A stretch of 43,535 nucleotides of DNA from Flavobacteriales bacterium (GTDB lineage: Bacteria; Bacteroidota; Bacteroidia; Flavobacteriales; Crocinitomicaceae). Positions within the stretch are counted from its first letter, which is position 1. Every line of letters begins with the position of its first letter. Position numbers and translations under genes: made by a program. Below are positions 33,766 to 41,654 of the stretch, one piece after another. The notes beneath the pieces were generated by a model. That model made no database searches and was not told the origin of the DNA. It saw only the letters and a program-made list of their open reading frames with translations. The stretch spans positions 1-43,535 of the forward strand of contig CANCEQ010000004.1 in the NCBI GenBank assembly GCA_947375085.1, written 5' to 3'.

Positions 33766-34398
33766 ATGAAAAAATACATTTTTCCTGTTTTACTAGCACT
33801 TGTAATCCTTGCAAGTTTTATCATCATTCAAGAAGTGAAAAAACAGCATAGTTCACAAATTCAAAGCTATGATAAGCAGTTATCTGATTTGAAAAAGAGC
33901 AATGCTCACTACGAGGATCAACAAAAGAGTTTTCAATTAATTACAGATAGTTTGAAAACCAAATACCTGCAATCAAAATCATTGCTTGAAAAACAGATAA
34001 CCCAAAACAGAACACTTGGTAATCAAATTAAAAACTTGGTTTATTCTCCCTTGTTTTCCGATTCTAATAAAATAGATATAAATCAAAGTGATTCTTTAAA
34101 AGACCTTGCCGTTCAATTGGATTTATCAAGTTCTATTTCGGACAGTCTTTGTAAGTTGGAAATAGATAGACTTGAAAAAATAACGCAACTACAAACCGAG
34201 CAAATCGCATTTTGTGATAGTAATTTCCGACAAGTTCAATTGTCCTTACAATCTAGTATTGAAAAAAGTAAAGACAGCGAACTCCAAAATCAAGATTTAA
34301 GACGGCAAGTCAAACGAAATAAACTAATTGCCAAAATCGGGGGATCAGTTTTACTACTAACCGCTACTGTTATATCAACCCTTTTATTAACCCATTAA
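33766..34398 (+). CDS. Two-membrane-helix coiled-coil protein (spanin-like?)
   Basis: 210 residues. N-terminal helix (YIFPVLLALVILASFIII), a long coiled-coil body (~25-180; QIQSYDKQLSDLKKSNAHYE and similar heptads) and a C-terminal membrane helix (IGGSVLLLTATVISTLLL). A rod tethered at both ends recalls spanin-type proteins that link or fuse membranes during lysis. The context, just after amidase, transpeptidase-like and holin-like genes, agrees. No family is recognised. Confidence 0.55.
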   Translation: MKKYIFPVLLALVILASFIIIQEVKKQHSSQIQSYDKQLSDLKKSNAHYEDQQKSFQLITDSLKTKYLQSKSLLEKQITQNRTLGNQIKNLVYSPLFSDSNKIDINQSDSLKDLAVQLDLSSSISDSLCKLEIDRLEKITQLQTEQIAFCDSNFRQVQLSLQSSIEKSKDSELQNQDLRRQVKRNKLIAKIGGSVLLLTATVISTLLLTH

Positions 34399-34411
34399 AC
34401 TTTTTAACGGC

Positions 34412-34576
34412 ATGAAAGAAAAAATAATCGTTTCAACAATCACGCTCCTTTTAACGCTTGGTGCTTACTCTTTAGCTAAAAGAATCCAATTTGACCCAGT
34501 TCCATTCGTAATGGTTGCAGGTGTTACAGGAGCAATGCTTGGTGAATATTTAATAAATAAGTTCAATAAACCCTAA
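34412..34576 (+). CDS. Small two-helix membrane protein, 54 aa
   Basis: It starts ATG 34412 (MKEKIIVSTITLLLTLGAYS) and ends TAA at 34576. Two hydrophobic segments (VSTITLLLTLGAYSLA and VPFVMVAGVTGAMLGEYLI) are separated by a short polar loop. It fills the 190-base gap between two genes with tight spacing, so it is likely real. It is another holin or antiholin candidate, or a small virion membrane protein. Confidence 0.55.
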   Translation: MKEKIIVSTITLLLTLGAYSLAKRIQFDPVPFVMVAGVTGAMLGEYLINKFNKP

Positions 34577-34587
34577 AAACAAACAAA

Positions 34588-34938
34588 ATGAGAGTAGACA
34601 TCAGAAGAGAAGGACAGTTTTTAGTTTTAGTTACAGATGATGGAACAACAACTAGAATCAACAAAGATCACATTTCGGAAATATCGGTTACACGAAATGA
34701 GTTCATTATGATACGCACTTTGCAACAACTTCAATTGTTCAAATTCAATGAAATTGCCACTCCACAAGAACAAACCGCTGAAGCGTTGGCAACAACTTTA
34801 GCTCAATTGTTAGACGATCAAACAGAGTCCATTAATTTGAAAGAAACAACAGCGGTCATCATTGAAAGATTGGATCAATTGAGAGAAACCTTTGAAAAAG
34901 GTAAAATTATCAAACTTGTATTAACTGATAATCAATAA
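34588..34938 (+). CDS. Hypothetical protein, 116 aa
   Basis: The N-terminal ~55 residues look like a small beta-barrel or sandwich (VDIRREGQFLVLVTDDGTT, HISEISVTRNEFIMIRT). The rest is helical, with ETAEAL-like repeats (EQTAEALATTLAQLLDD, VIIERLDQLRETFEKGK) that may form a coiled coil. Soluble, no known motif, two bases from the next gene. Function unknown. Confidence 0.6.
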   Translation: MRVDIRREGQFLVLVTDDGTTTRINKDHISEISVTRNEFIMIRTLQQLQLFKFNEIATPQEQTAEALATTLAQLLDDQTESINLKETTAVIIERLDQLRETFEKGKIIKLVLTDNQ

Positions 34939-34940
34939 GG

Positions 34941-35255
34941 ATGGCAACAAAGAAAAAAGTGGTTAAAAAAGTAACCAAAAAAGTCGGAAAGAAAAAAGTA
35001 AATTCTTCATGCAGACCAACGTTTAAAATCAGCAAAGCAGGACACTTACTCAAAGTGGAAGGTGATTCCCACGCTGGAAGTGTTTTAAGCCGTGAGGGAA
35101 AAGCGGAGAAAAACAAGCGCAAAAAAAGAGGTTGCTTGAACGGAACAGCAGGAACTTTCAAATTAACAGATAAACAAAAAAGAAAGCTTCCAAAGAACCT
35201 TCAAAAAGCAATCTTAGCTTATCACAAAAGACAAGGAAAACGAATCATTTCCTAA
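34941..35255 (+). CDS. Lysine-rich basic protein (DNA-binding candidate)
   Basis: 104 residues, extremely basic, with an N-terminal lysine/valine tract (KKKVVKKVTKKVGKKKV) and a basic middle and end (KNKRKKRG, KLTDKQKRKLPKNLQK, RQGKRIIS). Such composition is typical of nucleic-acid-condensing proteins, including histone H1-like proteins and viral core proteins. It is the last gene of block B and is followed by a hairpin. The DNA-binding role is inferred from charge alone. Confidence 0.6.
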   Translation: MATKKKVVKKVTKKVGKKKVNSSCRPTFKISKAGHLLKVEGDSHAGSVLSREGKAEKNKRKKRGCLNGTAGTFKLTDKQKRKLPKNLQKAILAYHKRQGKRIIS

Positions 35256-35268
35256 CACTTAAATAGAT

Positions 35269-35308
35269 GGTTTGATCCTAAAGTCACTTTGACTTATAGG
35301 GTCAAACC
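35269..35308 (+). terminator. Imperfect hairpin at the end of block B
   Basis: GGTTTGATCCTA pairs with TAGGGTCAAACC around a ~16-base loop, followed by a T-containing stretch. It separates the lysine-rich gene from the methyltransferase gene and probably ends block B, although it lacks a long T run. Confidence 0.55.
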
Positions 35309-35340
35309 TTTCTAAGTTTTAATTTCAATCCACAACTGTC

Positions 35341-37110
35341 ATGTTAACACTTAACGAACTGGGGGCAATTGTAAAATACAAACCTCAAATTACTTTCAAT
35401 ACAGAGAGAACTTATCCAAACGGTAAGAAAGCACCTGATGGGATTGAAATTCGGTTTGGAGAAGTGCGACCAGTTGCAGAGGTTAGAGATTTATTAAAAG
35501 AACACGGATTCAAATTCTCAGAAAAACAAAAAATATGGTATGCTGTGGCAACACCAAAAGCCAAAGAACTTGTAGATTCTCTTTTAGATACCGAACTAGA
35601 TGCAGATGATACACATTACGAAAAAAGGAATTTTTGGGCGAAAATAAACAGTTTCAAACAGTACGAAACTCTGTACAATCGTTCAGAACTTATGATTAAG
35701 GGCGAACCACCACGCTTTTTTTATTCCAAATCACAATTGAGTAAATCATTTGATGTTATGAGCTTGATTCGTTCAGGTGATTTGTATTTCAAAAAATACT
35801 ACAACAAAGTTGTTGGTGAAGATGAAGAAATTGAGGATGAAGAATCAAACGAAGAAGATTCAGAAAAAGCAGAAAATGAAACCGATAATGAAAATCTAAA
35901 AATTGCTCAAAAGCTAGAGGAGTTAGCCGAGGGGATGCAAAAAACAATAGATCAGAAATACAATTCAGCAACTTCAAAACAACGTCCAACAGCCAAAAGA
36001 TTAAGGGTTGCAGAATCCATGAGAGAAGACGGCAGACGACTTAAACATATTCAAGGTTTTTTGTATGCACTTTCACTCTGTCGTAAGAATAACAACATCA
36101 CTTCATTTGGAAATCTTAAAAATATCCGCTCCAAAGTACAGGCAGAACTCATCTACAATGTTGAGCAAATGGTTGACAAAGGGTGGAGTGATGATCCTTT
36201 AGCAACCTATTTGAAATCCAATAAAGATGCTTTCAATAAAATTGGAATAAATACACTTTTTGATTTAAAAGAAGCCGTTAAAGATAAAGTTGTACTTATG
36301 AATATTAACGCTGGAAAATCAGCTCAAAATAGTGAGCAAGATCAAACAGAACGTAAAATCAAACAACTTGAAATCGAAATTATTAGTCGTAAGATTCCGG
36401 GGTTTTTTCCAACTCCAAAAGAACTCGTTGAAAAAGTTTTGGGTTTTGCTTACATAAATGAAAGTGATTTAGTTCTTGAACCATCAGCAGGAAAAGGAGA
36501 TATTTTGGATGTAATTTCAAATGAGAGAAACAGTAAAAAAAATCTTCATGCAGTTGAGATTAATCCCACATTAAGAGAAATACTAACGCTGAAAGGTTAC
36601 GAAGTTGTGGCAAGTGATTTTCTTACTTACAATCCATCTTTTAAGTACGATAGAATCATTATGAATCCTCCCTTTGAAAAAGGATTAGACATAGATCACG
36701 TTAACCATGCGCTTACACTTTTAAAACCTAATGGAATACTTGTTTCTATTATGGGAGAAGGAGCGTTTTATAGAAGTTTTAAAAAAGAAACTGAGTTTCG
36801 TGAGAAGATTTCCAAAATGGATGCTTATGTAACACCCACAATCAAAGAAGCTTTTAAAAATGGATTTAATTCTACGGGGGTATCAGTAAGAATTATAAAG
36901 ATCAAAAAAAGTGGGAACGACGACAACGAAGAACTAGAACTCTTGGAACTTGAAGCACAAGCGGAACTAGAACTTCTAAAAATGAGAATTGAACTTCAAA
37001 AGAAAAAACAAAACAAGGGACTTAGCGGAATAGATCACACTCGGTTACACAGGCTAAAACAACAAGCGTGGTACTTTAACGACAGAAACAATATTCCTGA
37101 CTTTTTCTAA
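35341..37110 (+). CDS. N6-adenine-type DNA methyltransferase with N-terminal extension
   Basis: 589 residues. The N-terminal ~85 form a small domain (PDGIEIRFGEVRPVAEVRDL ... FKFSEKQKIWYAVATPKA). After an acidic linker (~160-190) comes a helical region (~190-330). The methyltransferase domain runs ~355-530: PGFFPTPKELVEKV, AdoMet motif I EPSAGKGD (~380), VEIN (motif II) and catalytic NPPF (~442). The C-terminus is coiled coil plus GLSGIDHTRLHRLKQQ. It probably methylates adenine to protect element DNA from host restriction. No cognate nuclease is present, so it is an orphan. Confidence 0.85.
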   Translation: MLTLNELGAIVKYKPQITFNTERTYPNGKKAPDGIEIRFGEVRPVAEVRDLLKEHGFKFSEKQKIWYAVATPKAKELVDSLLDTELDADDTHYEKRNFWAKINSFKQYETLYNRSELMIKGEPPRFFYSKSQLSKSFDVMSLIRSGDLYFKKYYNKVVGEDEEIEDEESNEEDSEKAENETDNENLKIAQKLEELAEGMQKTIDQKYNSATSKQRPTAKRLRVAESMREDGRRLKHIQGFLYALSLCRKNNNITSFGNLKNIRSKVQAELIYNVEQMVDKGWSDDPLATYLKSNKDAFNKIGINTLFDLKEAVKDKVVLMNINAGKSAQNSEQDQTERKIKQLEIEIISRKIPGFFPTPKELVEKVLGFAYINESDLVLEPSAGKGDILDVISNERNSKKNLHAVEINPTLREILTLKGYEVVASDFLTYNPSFKYDRIIMNPPFEKGLDIDHVNHALTLLKPNGILVSIMGEGAFYRSFKKETEFREKISKMDAYVTPTIKEAFKNGFNSTGVSVRIIKIKKSGNDDNEELELLELEAQAELELLKMRIELQKKKQNKGLSGIDHTRLHRLKQQAWYFNDRNNIPDFF

Positions 37111-37128
37111 TCTTAATTAAGAATCATC

Positions 37129-38412
37129 ATGTATAAAATCAAGAACTATTCTCAGCAAATAAAACAAATGGACACCGAAACTCAAAAGCGTTTTGAGATG
37201 ATCCAAAGATTAAGTCGTGACTTTTCGATTGAAAATAAAACCGCCCTTGCTATGGATGAACTTCTTTTTGAGCAAATTCAATTAGAAACATCTTCAGCTC
37301 CTACTTTTGAGCCAAAACCAATTGAGAAAAATCAACCCTCAAAACCTACTTCTATTACACCTAAAAGCAAATCCAATCAAAGCATTGAAGAGAGTTTTGA
37401 AGAATTATTTCAAGCACTAAAACAAGTCAAAAATCCTTCGGGTTTTTCAACTGGGGAAAAGATTGGTTTTGATAATTTGGATGCAGAATTACAAAGGCTT
37501 TTATCTTCCAAACCTCAAACAATCCGTTATGAAATCAGAAACGAGCCAACAAAAGAATTTTCAAAACCTGATATACCTTCCTTTCAAAACATTGTTGATG
37601 ATGTGATGATGGGGAACAACGTTTTTTTGGTCGGTGGCGCAGGAACAGGAAAAACCTACATGGCAGAAAACTTGATTTCAAAACTAGCATTGGGGCGACA
37701 ATCCATTACAATTAATTGCTCTCAATGGACTTCGCCTACCGAAATTATCGGAGGGCAAACAATGGATGGTTACGTGGAGGGTAAACTCATTGAGGCGTGG
37801 GAAAAAGGATATGTTTTGATATTGGATGAATTACCCAAAATTGATCCCAATACAGCAGGATTGTTCAACGATGCACTTGCCAAAACAAAAATACCCAATG
37901 CAGTTGTTTTTAACTCCCGAAAAGAATCATTTGTAAAGCATCCTGACTTTTCCTGTATCGCCACAGGAAACATTTATCCTGACAAAGAAAGTATCAGTTA
38001 TGGAGCAAACAACAAACAAGATTTATCCCTACTTGACCGCTTTTCAGGAAGTGTTTATTTCATTGAAAAAAATCCAAAAATTGAAAAGGAGATTCTTCAA
38101 AATGAAATGGTGTGGAGTATTTGTGATGCTATTAGAACGGTCATAGAACAGTTAAAATACGAAGCCCAACTCTCACTTCGTTTTATGCTAAATGCGCGCG
38201 ATTCTTACAACCTTGAAATGCAAAGAATCAGCGGAACGAAAAAAAACGGAATCACCGCAGATGAAGGGAAAACCTTTAAAAGTGCCATAGATAGCTACCT
38301 ATCAACTTTTACTGAAATTCAGCAAAAGAACATCAAAGAAAACATCTATTACCCTGAATATATTGCTTCCTATCAATACAGATCGTTGAACCCTAATAAA
38401 AAAGTGTACTAA
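37129..38412 (+). CDS. MoxR-like AAA+ ATPase
   Basis: 427 residues. The N-terminal ~140 are helical and linker-like. The AAA+ core shows Walker A GGAGTGKTYMAENL (~169), a motif CSQWTSPTEIIGG typical of MoxR ATPases, Walker B VLILDELPKIDP (~231) and sensor-like CIATGN. It overlaps the next gene by one base (TAATG). MoxR ATPases act as remodelling chaperones with VWA-domain partners, and the next gene has that character. Its client in this element is unknown; capsid or enzyme maturation is possible. Confidence 0.88.
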   Translation: MYKIKNYSQQIKQMDTETQKRFEMIQRLSRDFSIENKTALAMDELLFEQIQLETSSAPTFEPKPIEKNQPSKPTSITPKSKSNQSIEESFEELFQALKQVKNPSGFSTGEKIGFDNLDAELQRLLSSKPQTIRYEIRNEPTKEFSKPDIPSFQNIVDDVMMGNNVFLVGGAGTGKTYMAENLISKLALGRQSITINCSQWTSPTEIIGGQTMDGYVEGKLIEAWEKGYVLILDELPKIDPNTAGLFNDALAKTKIPNAVVFNSRKESFVKHPDFSCIATGNIYPDKESISYGANNKQDLSLLDRFSGSVYFIEKNPKIEKEILQNEMVWSICDAIRTVIEQLKYEAQLSLRFMLNARDSYNLEMQRISGTKKNGITADEGKTFKSAIDSYLSTFTEIQQKNIKENIYYPEYIASYQYRSLNPNKKVY

Positions 38413-39473
38413 TGAAAACCTTCAACTTTTTAACCCATTTTGAAAATCTACTCCAATACCGTGAGTGGGTCAATTCTACATTCAAGAATCTATCCCAAAA
38501 AAATAGAGTTCATCATAGTGAATATGAAAAACAAAGTATTGATTCTGTAATAAAACAAGTGCCTGATTGGTTCGGTAAAAATGTTACATTTCAGGAACTA
38601 GCAAAAGGCATTACTTCTTATAAAAACCCTGAATTAATTGATCGAATTTTTCAAAAAATGTATGATAAAGTTCCCTCTAAAACCAAAGATAAAATCAAGG
38701 CTAGAAAAGTTAAGTACAATCCCTTTGGTTTGGGTGTTTTTATCTTTGATAGGGCTTCTATGGGAATGTACAGATTAAAAGAATTGTTTAGTGATAAACA
38801 TCAAAAAGTAGTGGAAAGAGAAGAAGTAAAAAAGTCTAAGGATCAATTTCATTTAATCAAAGATAATTCAGTTGTCATTGAACGATGGGAAGAAAGAGAA
38901 GACGGAAAACCAAAAGTGAGAACAACTTCAAAAAATGTCTATGCTTATTTTCCACCCATCAAAAAAGACAAACAAGCAGTCGATATTTTCATAAGTGCAG
39001 GAGGACATTCAAGTATTACAGCCGAGCAATTTTTGTATAGTGGTATCAGCGCAATAATTGTGGCTCAATTGCTCGAAAAAGCACAAATAAAGACTAAAAT
39101 AAGTCTAGTAGTTGGTTCTTCTCCAGACGGCTTTAGAGACAAAATATTCGGAGCTGTTGTACCCATTAAAAAGTACGATGAACCTTTGGATATTAATCTA
39201 ATTGCGTTGCTTTCATCCGACCCTCGTTTTTTTAGATACGAGGGATTTAAAGGAATCATAAGCCTTTACGAACATTTCAATGAAAAATGTCCCGCAGGAT
39301 TGGGTAAAGGAATGAATAAAGAAACGCTTGAAAAAACAATGAATGAGTACGCTAAAATAAATCCTGAATCATTTTCTGAAAACCGCTTTTACTTTGGCTG
39401 GACTTTCAGTGAAGATTCAGCCATTCAACAAATTAATACTGTAATAGATGAAATCGCTAGAAGAATACAATAA
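38412..39473 (+). CDS. VWA-like partner of the MoxR ATPase
   Basis: 353 residues. The central and C-terminal parts look like a von Willebrand A-type fold: YAYFPPIKKDKQAVDIFIS with AGGHSS in the place of a metal-site DxSxS, then SGISAIIVAQLLEKA and KISLVVGSSPDGF. The aspartate of a normal MIDAS is only partly present, so metal binding is uncertain. The N-terminus is helical. Coupling to the MoxR gene (one-base overlap) supports a functional pair. Similar MoxR plus VWA-like pairs are known from large phages. Confidence 0.65.
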   Translation: MKTFNFLTHFENLLQYREWVNSTFKNLSQKNRVHHSEYEKQSIDSVIKQVPDWFGKNVTFQELAKGITSYKNPELIDRIFQKMYDKVPSKTKDKIKARKVKYNPFGLGVFIFDRASMGMYRLKELFSDKHQKVVEREEVKKSKDQFHLIKDNSVVIERWEEREDGKPKVRTTSKNVYAYFPPIKKDKQAVDIFISAGGHSSITAEQFLYSGISAIIVAQLLEKAQIKTKISLVVGSSPDGFRDKIFGAVVPIKKYDEPLDINLIALLSSDPRFFRYEGFKGIISLYEHFNEKCPAGLGKGMNKETLEKTMNEYAKINPESFSENRFYFGWTFSEDSAIQQINTVIDEIARRIQ

Positions 39474-39777
39474 TTGGAATCCTCGGTATTCTGATTATCT
39501 AAAAGATTACGGGAAAAAAGTCTCTGACTTACCCGAACTTTTGCAATGGCTTATAGATCGCTTTGAGAACACTAGAGTTAATCTTTCCAAACAATCTGAA
39601 AAGGAAATACTTAGATGGATTAAAATACTCCCTCAAACCGATGCGGTTATTTGTGATGAAATTCAGCGGTTGTTTAATCATCTACCTAAGATTAAACAAG
39701 TCGAAGAAGTACAATCCATCAATCACAATAAGTTATTGGAACTAAAAGCCAAAGCCTTAAAATTCAAGTCCAAATAA
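39448..39777 (+). CDS. Hypothetical helical protein, 109 aa
   Basis: It overlaps the VWA-like gene by 26 bases. All-helical and charged (YLKDYGKKVSDLPELLQWLI, EKEILRWIKILPQTDAVI, HNKLLELKAKALKFKSK), with no membrane segment. It is co-transcribed between the MoxR/VWA pair and the RecA-like ATPase. Function unknown. Confidence 0.6.
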   Translation: MKSLEEYNNWNPRYSDYLKDYGKKVSDLPELLQWLIDRFENTRVNLSKQSEKEILRWIKILPQTDAVICDEIQRLFNHLPKIKQVEEVQSINHNKLLELKAKALKFKSK

Positions 39778-39796
39778 ACCCTAAAATCTTTACGTC

Positions 39797-41290
39797 ATGA
39801 TAACTACATCCAATTATTTTAAGAGACTAAAACAAATCAAAGTTTCAACTCTACCACAAGCATTACACGAAGAGTATGAGTATGTAAAAGAGGTTACCGA
39901 AAATCATACTTCATGGGATTATTACCATGCTGATTCAGATATTAAAAAAGCCGTAGATCAGTACCTTGCTAATCTTTCTAGTTATTTAGAAGATAATCCT
40001 TCGACCAAAACACCACGACGTGTAAAACCAAAAGTTGAAAAGCCTCAGCCAAGACCTTTGAAAAAAGAATCAGTGTCTTCTCATGATCCTGAATTTGTAG
40101 AAAAGGTTTCTGAAGAAGTGCGATTTATCAAACGATATGCACTACTTCATGGAAAGGTAAAAACAGAAAAGCAAATTCTAACATTTATCAATGCTCTGCA
40201 AAAAGCTATTCTTGAAAAGAGAGTAAGAAAAACTTCAAAATTTCATTCTGAAATCAAATACATTCAGGAAAACCTCATCAATTTGTACCACAAAATGAGA
40301 TCGCCGATTGAAATTAAAGTAAACCAAGAAGTACTTGAAAGATTCTTAACCATCGGAGGATCTGAAAAAATACGTATGTCAATCTCTTACTTGAAAAGAT
40401 ACATTGGTATTCAAGGTAAACACATTGATAAAATCAAAGCACAACGTTTGATGAACCTGATTAAAAATGCAGTAGATAAACGTCAAATTACAGCCAAAGA
40501 CCCATACGCTGAAAGAATGAATCAAGTTTATGAATCCTTGAAAACATTTACCCATAGCGCAAAGAAAAATGACACATTAATTGTTCATTCTGCGGTATTA
40601 AATGGAATTAACCAATCTCTTGGGTGTGCAGGCTGTAAAAATACGTGTGGATGCTCTGTAAATGGCTTAGATGGAATTGATTCTGTTCCTAAGCAAAACG
40701 TAGTAATGAACAGTACTGAATTTGCTAAAATGAAATTCATTACACTTGGATTCAAAGATAAATGGTTAAATCTTATTGGTGATCCGTGCAAAGGATTTAC
40801 CGCAATGGTTTTTGGTAAACCTAAAATGGGTAAATCTTATTTGTGCATTGACTTTGCAGGATATTTAGCAAGAAACCACGGCAAAGTACTTTATGTTGCT
40901 AAAGAAGAAAAACTAGACGCAACACTTCAAAAGAAACTAAATGATAAAGATGTAACTCATCCGAATTTAGATGTCAGCGATTATATTCCCGAAGATTTAT
41001 CAAAATACAGCTTTGTATTCTTTGATAGCGTTAACAAACTCAATCTTACTCCCGAAGAATTAGAGGAACTCAAAGTAGAAAATCAAGGAGTATCTTTCAT
41101 TTATGTTTTTCAAACGACTAAAGAAGGGAATTTTCGGGGTACGAATCAATTTCAACATGATGTTGATGTTGTTATTGAAATTCCTGAAAAGGGAAAAGCG
41201 GTACAGTTTGGACGGTTTAATCAGGGAGGAGAGATAAATATCTTTGAGGAATCGAGAAATGGGTATTCGGGGTATGGGAATGTTGGTTGA
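39797..41290 (+). CDS. RadA/RecA-like ATPase with helical N-terminus and Cys cluster
   Basis: 497 residues. The first ~265 are helical. A cysteine cluster CAGCKNTCGC (~277-286) is followed by NGLDGID. The RecA-fold ATPase occupies ~320-490: Walker A GKPKMGKS (~340), VLYVAKEE, Walker B FVFFDSVNKL (~406), then FQTTKEGNFRGTNQFQHD and VDVVIEI, which parallel the KNRFG-like and core regions of RadA. It could be a recombination or replication motor, or a genome-packaging ATPase; the fold is RadA-like and not FtsK/HerA-like. It is the last gene of block C, before a strong terminator. Confidence 0.78.
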   Translation: MITTSNYFKRLKQIKVSTLPQALHEEYEYVKEVTENHTSWDYYHADSDIKKAVDQYLANLSSYLEDNPSTKTPRRVKPKVEKPQPRPLKKESVSSHDPEFVEKVSEEVRFIKRYALLHGKVKTEKQILTFINALQKAILEKRVRKTSKFHSEIKYIQENLINLYHKMRSPIEIKVNQEVLERFLTIGGSEKIRMSISYLKRYIGIQGKHIDKIKAQRLMNLIKNAVDKRQITAKDPYAERMNQVYESLKTFTHSAKKNDTLIVHSAVLNGINQSLGCAGCKNTCGCSVNGLDGIDSVPKQNVVMNSTEFAKMKFITLGFKDKWLNLIGDPCKGFTAMVFGKPKMGKSYLCIDFAGYLARNHGKVLYVAKEEKLDATLQKKLNDKDVTHPNLDVSDYIPEDLSKYSFVFFDSVNKLNLTPEELEELKVENQGVSFIYVFQTTKEGNFRGTNQFQHDVDVVIEIPEKGKAVQFGRFNQGGEINIFEESRNGYSGYGNVG

Positions 41291-41306
41291 AAAAGCCTTA
41301 GAATAG

Positions 41307-41335
41307 AAAAGCCGAGCATTATTGTTCGGCTTTTT
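41307..41335 (+). terminator. Rho-independent terminator ending block C
   Basis: Stem AAAAGCCGA / TCGGCTTTT with loop GCATTATTGT and a T run. It ends the virus-like block and can also act on the convergent defence-like pair. Its position makes it a candidate for the right limit of the element. Confidence 0.85.
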
Positions 41336-41366
41336 CATTAATTCATATCATGTATCAAATTGAGGG

Positions 41367-41654
41367 CTATTTTAATAATCCATACTCTTCCAATTCAGTA
41401 TAAACACTTTGTAATTCAGTATTAAGTTGAGAAATATATTCATTACAAATATGATGATATAAGTCTAGTTCTTCATCATTTAACTCAAATTTGAATAAAC
41501 CATTTTGAAGTTCTTTTAAGAGATCATTAAAAACACTTTTTACATTAATAGGATTGTCTTCTGTTAATAATATCTCAAGAATTTTCCCATTAATAGTTAA
41601 TAATAATGATGTTTTTTCTTTTTCTCTGTTAATTGTTGCTGTATTAGTTTCCAT
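41367..41654 (-). CDS. Small partner protein of the PHP/ATPase gene
   Basis: 95 residues from METNTATINREKEK (start 41654, overlapping the ATPase gene end by 11 bases; an ATG at 41690 would add 12 residues). Strand-rich start (TSLLLTINGKILEILL), then acidic helices (VKSVFNDLLKELQNG, DLYHHICNEYISQLN). No known motif. The tight overlap suggests it works with the upstream ATPase. Confidence 0.65.
   Translation of the reverse strand: METNTATINREKEKTSLLLTINGKILEILLTEDNPINVKSVFNDLLKELQNGLFKFELNDEELDLYHHICNEYISQLNTELQSVYTELEEYGLLK

Noticed and set aside
24057..41290. Conjugative or mobilisable element
   Set aside because: No relaxase, coupling protein, VirB4/TraG or other Tra-like gene is visible; the peptidoglycan enzymes and small membrane proteins fit a viral reading better.
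24057..41290. Ordinary tailed prophage
   Set aside because: No terminase, portal, tape-measure or tail/baseplate gene can be recognised, although the block is compact and complete-looking.
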